DNA of 64,000 bases from Amorphochlora amoebiformis (taxonomy: Eukaryota > Cercozoa > Chlorarachniophyceae), in NCBI GenBank assembly GCA_054601695.1, contig BAAHQB010000076.1:736201-800200 (forward strand), read 5' to 3'. Positions 25,138 through 64,000 of this stretch are shown in pieces. Under the pieces are notes generated by a model that worked only from the letters and a program-made list of their open reading frames with translations, made no database searches and was not told the DNA's origin. A program made the position numbers and the translations under genes. Each line of letters begins with the position of its first letter. Position 1 is the stretch's first letter.

Positions 25138-25582
25138 AAAAAAATATATGCAAATAAGTACACGCAACTACACATACTTGTACAAACATATCAAATCATA
25201 TACATACGTACATACAAGCACACATACCACACAACAAATGAAGAATACCTTGCATTCGTACTATTAAAGGTCTCGGCCAGAGACCGGATTAGAGGATATA
25301 CGACGCCACCGCTTCGCGCTGTAACTGATGGGACTGCGGGCCCTAAGCAGAACTCTGCTGCAGTCATGCAATAGGCGAGGCCAAGAGAACGCTGGGCAAA
25401 ATGGGGGTTAGAACGGAAATCTGAAAAGGGAGTACAGAGGATCTGTATTTATGTATATATATATATATTATATATATAACATATTCTCCTAAAATTACAT
25501 ATATATATGTTTATATATATATATATATAATATATATATATATATGTATGTATACCTATATATATATATATATAAATAGATG

Positions 25583-25624
<42 letters not shown>

Positions 25625-25642
25625 AATATCTTTATGTATTTA

Positions 25643-25701
<59 letters not shown>

Positions 25702-25717
25702 TATATTATATTATATA

Positions 25718-25750
<33 letters not shown>

Positions 25751-25834
25751 GTAATATCTTTATGTATTTGGACTTGCATATATTTGCATGTGTGTCTGTA
25801 TTTTTAAAACTTTATTATATATATATATATATAT

Positions 25835-25900
<66 letters not shown>

Positions 25901-26995
25901 TGTGTATACACACATAATATATATAAATATATATGGTATTACATTGCTTATGTGTAATAATTCTACATGTAATACATCTATATCCAGTGTTTCTACATGC
26001 AATACCTCCATACATCGATTTCTATTTATATCTATTTGTATGTATTTACAAAACTGTACCTGTCCAAAGCGTTGGACAAAGTGAAGGGCGATTCGCGTGC
26101 CAAGCTCCGACTTTATGATCGCGCTGAGTATTAATATTTTTGGGCTTGGCATGGATAGATTTGGTCAGAGTAAGCAGAGTAATCAAAACATAGTTGTTTA
26201 GGGCTAATGAGGTTATAATATGCCCAAACGAGATGGCCATGGGCGGTCATTGTGTTCTTGGTAGGATAGGGTATGGTGCCCTAGATATTTTATCCATATA
26301 CCTGATATCGGTGTGGTGTGTTATGCAAGCCAGGGATTCGTAAAGCGTCAAGGGCAATTTAAAAAAGGAATAACCAACCGAGCAATGAAGAACGCCATAA
26401 CCACAAGCCACATATTCGGGCTGCTGAGATCCTTCAAAGCTGCACCGATGGTCAACACACCCGTCGCTGAGCTGAGCGCAACGGCCATGAGGCACAACGC
26501 GCCCACAGGCAGTGGTGATACCATCGTTCCGACCACTACTGAAAGAAAAATCGCGAGAAGTTTCCAGCCCGATGGCTCAACGCCTGTCGGCACCGGAAAA
26601 GCTAGGGTTGCGGCGGCTATGGCGCCCATGAGGGCCCAGGACTTCAGGGGTTTGCCGATCTCTTGAATCTTATTGCCCAGCGATTTTGACTCAGGCTGAG
26701 CTTGATCATTCGAAGTGTCCTCGCCACTGGCTGCCAAAGTATGTGTGCTAACGGGACGCGTGTGAAAGGCGGGTCGATATAACGACGGATTATTGCGCGA
26801 AAACTGCAGAATCGAGAGTTGACGAGGTTGATAGCCAGAACGAGTAAGGACTTGATGAGCCTGGGCGAGATAATGGGTCTGAAGAGGAGTTAATGGGTTG
26901 GCATTCACCGCGAGCAGGGAGAACCCTACTGCAACCCACAAAGGCCCCATCGCGTGATACGGAAGGATGTCACACTTTTGATCTAAAGGGTTCAA
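17017..26995 (-). CDS. Plastid 2-oxoglutarate/malate translocator (DASS family)
   Basis: Predicted inner-envelope dicarboxylate exchanger linking plastid nitrogen assimilation with cytosolic carbon. Exons: 26379-26995, 26060-26123, 25249-25391, 24718-24769, 24370-24423, 23681-23769, 23106-23184, 22653-22683, 21294-21354, 20355-20439, 20069-20153, 19568-19631, 18926-18997, 18463-18554, 17421-17521, 17017-17100. All phases fit; total 590 aa plus TAA, close to plant DiT1 length. Family motifs appear in order: [119 protein letters not shown]. The N-terminus has a hydrophobic signal-like segment ([20 protein letters not shown]) followed by a Ser/Arg/Gln-rich transit-like region, implying a complex plastid. 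Met16 may be the true start. Intron 6 uses a GC donor (23680). The introns are filled with (TA)n, telomere-like and minisatellite DNA. Confidence 0.92.
18115..18330. repeat. GGCCGTGTAAA minisatellite in translocator intron
   Basis: About seven imperfect copies of a unit of roughly 30-40 bp share GGCCGTGTAAATATG, seen for example near 18118, 18176, 18210, 18261 and 18311, with CAGCCATGTAAATA and GGTCGTGGAAACATG variants. It lies in the intron between translocator exons 18463-18554 and 17421-17521. Unlike the surrounding introns, it is not TA-rich. Confidence 0.7.
19900..19985 (-). pseudogene. Decayed duplicate of translocator exon 11
   Basis: On the minus strand this segment matches exon 20069-20153. 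It shares GATACGCTTATNTGGCTCTC and encodes [14 protein letters not shown] where the real exon gives [14 protein letters not shown]. The flank GTGTTAAAAGATAAA also matches GTGTAAAAGACTAA beside the true exon. The upstream third of the exon and its acceptor are replaced by TA repeats. It is probably a non-functional tandem exon duplication. An alternative exon is possible but unlikely. Confidence 0.65.
21725..21890. repeat. Degenerate telomere-like (CCCTAAT)n tract
   Basis: Repeated CCCTAATCCCTAATCTCTAAT variants, with one CCTAACCCTAAT, over about 150 bp. It lies in a translocator intron between exons 22653-22683 and 21294-21354. The G-rich strand would read ATTAGGG, a heptamer-like variant of TTAGGG. 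There is no sign of a chromosome end here, since genes continue on both sides. Confidence 0.75.
23220..23650. repeat. Interstitial TTAGGG and GGTTTG arrays
   Basis: The block contains GGTTAGGGTTAGGGTTAGGG with GTGAGGGTTAGGG variants (about 23265-23350) and looser GGTTAGG sequence. A clean GGTTTGGGTTTGGGTTTGGG array follows at about 23579-23611. The whole block lies in the single GC-AG intron of the translocator (23185-23680). Confidence 0.85.
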
Positions 26996-27091
26996 GATTA
27001 GCCGATAAATAGAAGTGTTAGCTTACCAAATTCGCGCGCACTGTGGCGTCCTCTGACTCAAGCCTAGCCCACTTCTTGCGATACAGAGAGG
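26996..27091. promoter_or_regulatory. Divergent promoter interval, translocator / ARP4
   Basis: Only 96 bp separate the translocator ATG (minus) from the ARP4 ATG (plus), so promoters and both 5' leaders must overlap. The stretch has moderate GC with TTCGCGCGCACTGTGGCGTC near its middle. No repeats or recognisable core elements are seen. If Met16 is the true translocator start, the interval would be about 140 bp. Confidence 0.4.
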
Positions 27092-32043
<4,952 letters not shown>

Positions 32044-32721
32044 ACCTCTGCGCATGTCCCACTAGTTTTCCTATGTATACTACGTAGGCCGTACAGAACA
32101 TACTGACGAAATACAGCGACGTATCTCTATAGTCTAGATAGTATCTCTAGATCTACTCATGCTCATGAACTGAGCTAGATCATAAGTCTAGAAGTATCGC
32201 CGCGAGCTTGCAAAGTTGAGGTTCCAAATGATTCAGTAGAGCTATCACCACTATCCATCCTGCGCACGCCAAGAACTACAGACTATGATATCTAGAATAT
32301 TGCAAGCTAGATATTGATTTGAAGTACCACGCCCGAGCATCTACTAGATCTAGTAGATCTACTAGTAGTACTAGTTGTTTTAACTAGTTTAAGCTTGAGT
32401 CAAATTCGAGCCATATACTTAACTAGAAGATATCTAGGATATATTAGATCTGGTAGTAGACGGTAGAGATATAAGTACAATCTAGATATTTCAGAGTGTA
32501 TATCTAGATATATGTCTAGATGTATGTCAGAGATATCTAGATATCCAGATATACTAGTGTAATAATCATTAGTCTAGGTACTAAATTAATCTATAGTAAA
32601 ACCAGATGATTCCGGGCTTTATATCTAGATTATCAGATTATAATCATTCAAGCGTAGAATGGCATGTCCATTGAAAGTTCTAGAGTTCAATAATGCTTTT
32701 TAACATAAAAATGGCCCGCAA
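32044..32721. other. Convergent spacer rich in CTAG motifs
   Basis: Gap between the stop codons of ARP4 (plus) and the coiled-coil gene (minus). About 24 CTAG tetramers occur, densest at 32340-32570, e.g. CTACTAGATCTAGTAGATCT and ATATCTAGATATATGTCTAG. Many are nested palindromes that could form hairpins. No TA microsatellite is present. No exon is supported. Confidence 0.6.
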
Positions 32722-42952
<10,231 letters not shown>

Positions 42953-43124
42953 TTGATTTCTCGTCGCTTGAGGTGGTTCAAGCGAAAACAACAGGTTGAA
43001 ACCTTTGTCACTTTCTGATCACAGATTTTGTTGAGGGAGGAGGGGGATTCGCGATGTCGCAGAAGACGTCTAGAGAGGGATAAGTTCGCTGAGTTCCGAG
43101 GATATTCCCGGGATTCCGGGATTT
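42953..43124. other. Short tandem gap between two minus-strand genes
   Basis: About 170 bp between the ATG at 42952 and the stop of the next gene at 43125. An open frame continues upstream of that ATG to 42991 with a TTG, so the true first exon may be longer. No TA repeats and a single CTAG. There is no clear promoter motif. Confidence 0.35.
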
Positions 43125-43846
43125 TCACAAAGCACTGTTACTATCCGTGGTGTCACAAATTGGCGCGTAGCCGATACCCGATGGCTTTTTCATCGCGATC
43201 GAACGATCACCCCACTGATCAGTGATTAGCCCTCTCTCTCTCTTGTCTCTCTCCTGTCTCTTGTTTCCCTCTGCATAAATCAACGCCGCGCAGATTTAAA
43301 GACATATACACACCTGTACTAGCCTCTCCAACACCTAACCTTACCCTTACACCTTACCCAAAGCTGACACGAAGATTTCTAACCCATTGAATTCTATTAA
43401 CCTTTATGCCGCTCGAAAACGTGCACCGTCAGCCCTGCGAGATAGCGTCGATCGTCAGCAAGGGCGTATGGAAGCGTGGTGGCATGACGAACTGAATCCT
43501 CCCAACGGCAAGTGCATTTTATTAATGTCTTTCATGATATACCGGAGATTAGTTTGTTCCGCCCTTAGCTAGGGTTAGTGACTCTTAGCGACCGTAGACT
43601 CAGCGATGCTGATGGATAACACAAGACCGTGTACTGCAGGTACAATTGTACACATACATAAGCCGCCAATAGAAGCTTGAATATAAAGAATTATTATGTG
43701 CATAACTTTATTATTTTAGTACATTGGTAATATTTTTATATATATATACATACATATATATATATATATATACATATATATGTACATAATACATATATAT
43801 ATATATATATATATTATGTATGTATATATGTAAATGTATATAATAT

Positions 43847-43894
<48 letters not shown>

Positions 43895-44055
43895 AAATGT
43901 ATAATTATATATAATTACAATATTATCTCATGGATATTTGTATTGTATACATACGTGTATATATATATATATATGTATATATACAATATAATATATATAT
44001 ATATATATACATATATATATGTATATTATATGTGTATATTATTAATACATATATG

Positions 44056-44096
<41 letters not shown>

Positions 44097-44636
44097 CTAA
44101 TATCATTATGTGTGTATTAAGTATACAGACCGCACTTCTCACCCCAATGATTTGAAACCTGGCTAGAAGAAGACCTGTCAGCTGCACGGCCTGGTACTGC
44201 ACACACAAAGATAGTTGCCTCTCAATTTTCCTTCTATCTTCAACATGACTGCATGCACCTTGCGTAAAAGAAAACAAACTTTGAATCTCCCTAAAATTCA
44301 TGATATATCGTATATGGGTGTGATATCACGATAGTCTGAGTCACTGTGTTACACGATATTAACCCTCTAATGTTTAACGAATAGTATTGAATAGCATGAG
44401 ATTCCACTGGCAGTGTCAGGCTGTGGCAGCTGTCCCATCCCAACCCTCTAATCTAATTTATCAGCTGACAGACCGGGCACGCCCAGGATTTTCTCACTCG
44501 TAGCATCGTCTAGCAAACAACCGTGACAACAAATCAGGCACATCGTCCCGTTTTCCCACTTGAGAGACTGATCCGTTCCTCCATATGCATCCACCAATCC
44601 AAAACACACGAGAAGCTTCAGATCCGGCCTGGGCAT
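43125..44636 (-). CDS. Small unidentified protein, five exons
   Basis: Proposed exons are 44474-44636 (ATG), 44259-44290, 44175-44196, 43427-43491 and 43125-43214 (TGA). Phases agree and give 123 aa. Exon 1 is a clear open stretch with LKLLVCFGLVDAYGGTDQ and a Cys cluster (MCLICCHGCLLDD). Later motifs are RFKVCFLLRK, RHATTLPYALADDRRYL and MKKPSGIGYAPICDTTD. I do not recognise the family. No signal peptide or obvious membrane segment is seen. Intron 3 contains the only (TA)n in the locus (about 43730-44090). A longer version of the third exon, up to GCCAG, is possible. The start lies 123 bp from the divergent RCC1-repeat gene. Confidence 0.45.
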
Positions 44637-44759
44637 GAGGGGATGTTTAGAGAAGATTGATTGATCACGGGGTCCCCGATCTCTTTCTTACACGAAGCTA
44701 TGTGGTTGTGTTTTCTTGTGTAAAACCTATTCAGGGAAGAATCGCGCGACAAGTAAGCG
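44637..44759. promoter_or_regulatory. Divergent promoter interval upstream of RCC1 gene
   Basis: 123 bp between the minus-strand ATG at 44636 and the RCC1-gene ATG at 44760. It contains a GGGGTCCCC palindrome at 44670-44678 and AATCGCGCGAC near 44741. No TA microsatellite is present. Function is inferred from position only. Confidence 0.4.
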
Positions 44760-63877
<19,118 letters not shown>

Positions 63878-63878
63878 G

Positions 63879-63998
<120 letters not shown>

Positions 63999-64000
63999 AA

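Overview
This is nuclear DNA from a eukaryote. The genes are split into many small exons (about 15-740 nt, mostly 30-140 nt) with GT-AG introns. Non-coding DNA is dominated by long (TA)n microsatellites and degenerate TTAGGG-type motifs. Almost all the long 'IYIYIY' reading frames are translations of (TA)n and are not genes. I read the exons by hand from family motifs, splice consensus and phase continuity. One gene encodes a plastid-type 2-oxoglutarate/malate (dicarboxylate) translocator with a signal-peptide-like leader. That points to an alga or algal relative with a complex plastid. The lack of Phe at the putative signal cleavage site fits alveolates/chromerids slightly better than stramenopiles, but this is inference and I cannot name the species.

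Layout, left to right: (1) minus-strand coiled-coil gene, partial, 293-1138; (2) histone H2A.Z, plus, 1339-1920; (3) minus-strand VMA21-like gene, 2802-6099, whose upstream exons at 6557-14908 either extend it into a 314-aa protein or form a separate gene; (4) SAP-MATH-BTB protein, plus, 15039-16339; (5) plastid DASS-family translocator, minus, 16 exons, 17017-26995, apparently complete at 590 aa; (6) actin-related protein ARP4/BAF53, plus, 27092-32043; (7) large coiled-coil protein, minus, 32722-42952; (8) small unidentified minus gene, 43125-44636; (9) RCC1-repeat protein, plus, at least 26 exons, 44760 to beyond the right edge.

The gene order is nearly strictly alternating. Divergent starts are separated by only 96-200 bp (1139-1338, 14909-15038, 26996-27091, 44637-44759). 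The three convergent gaps (1921-2801, 16340-17016, 32044-32721) are 678-881 bp long. All three are packed with CTAG (TCTAGA/CTAGAT/ACTAGT) motifs that are rare elsewhere, and all three nearly lack long (TA)n. Under the gene models, essentially every long (TA)n tract lies inside an intron. This compartment pattern, with TA-filled introns and CTAG-filled convergent spacers, is the most unusual signal in the window.

Two copies of a tRNA-derived SINE-like element, several intronic tandem duplications, a decayed duplicate exon and GGTGGGGCGCC and GGCCGTGTAAA minisatellites are also present. H2A.Z, ARP4, the SAP-MATH-BTB protein and possibly the RCC1 protein suggest chromatin or nuclear functions. 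They do not form an operon, and the clustering may be chance.
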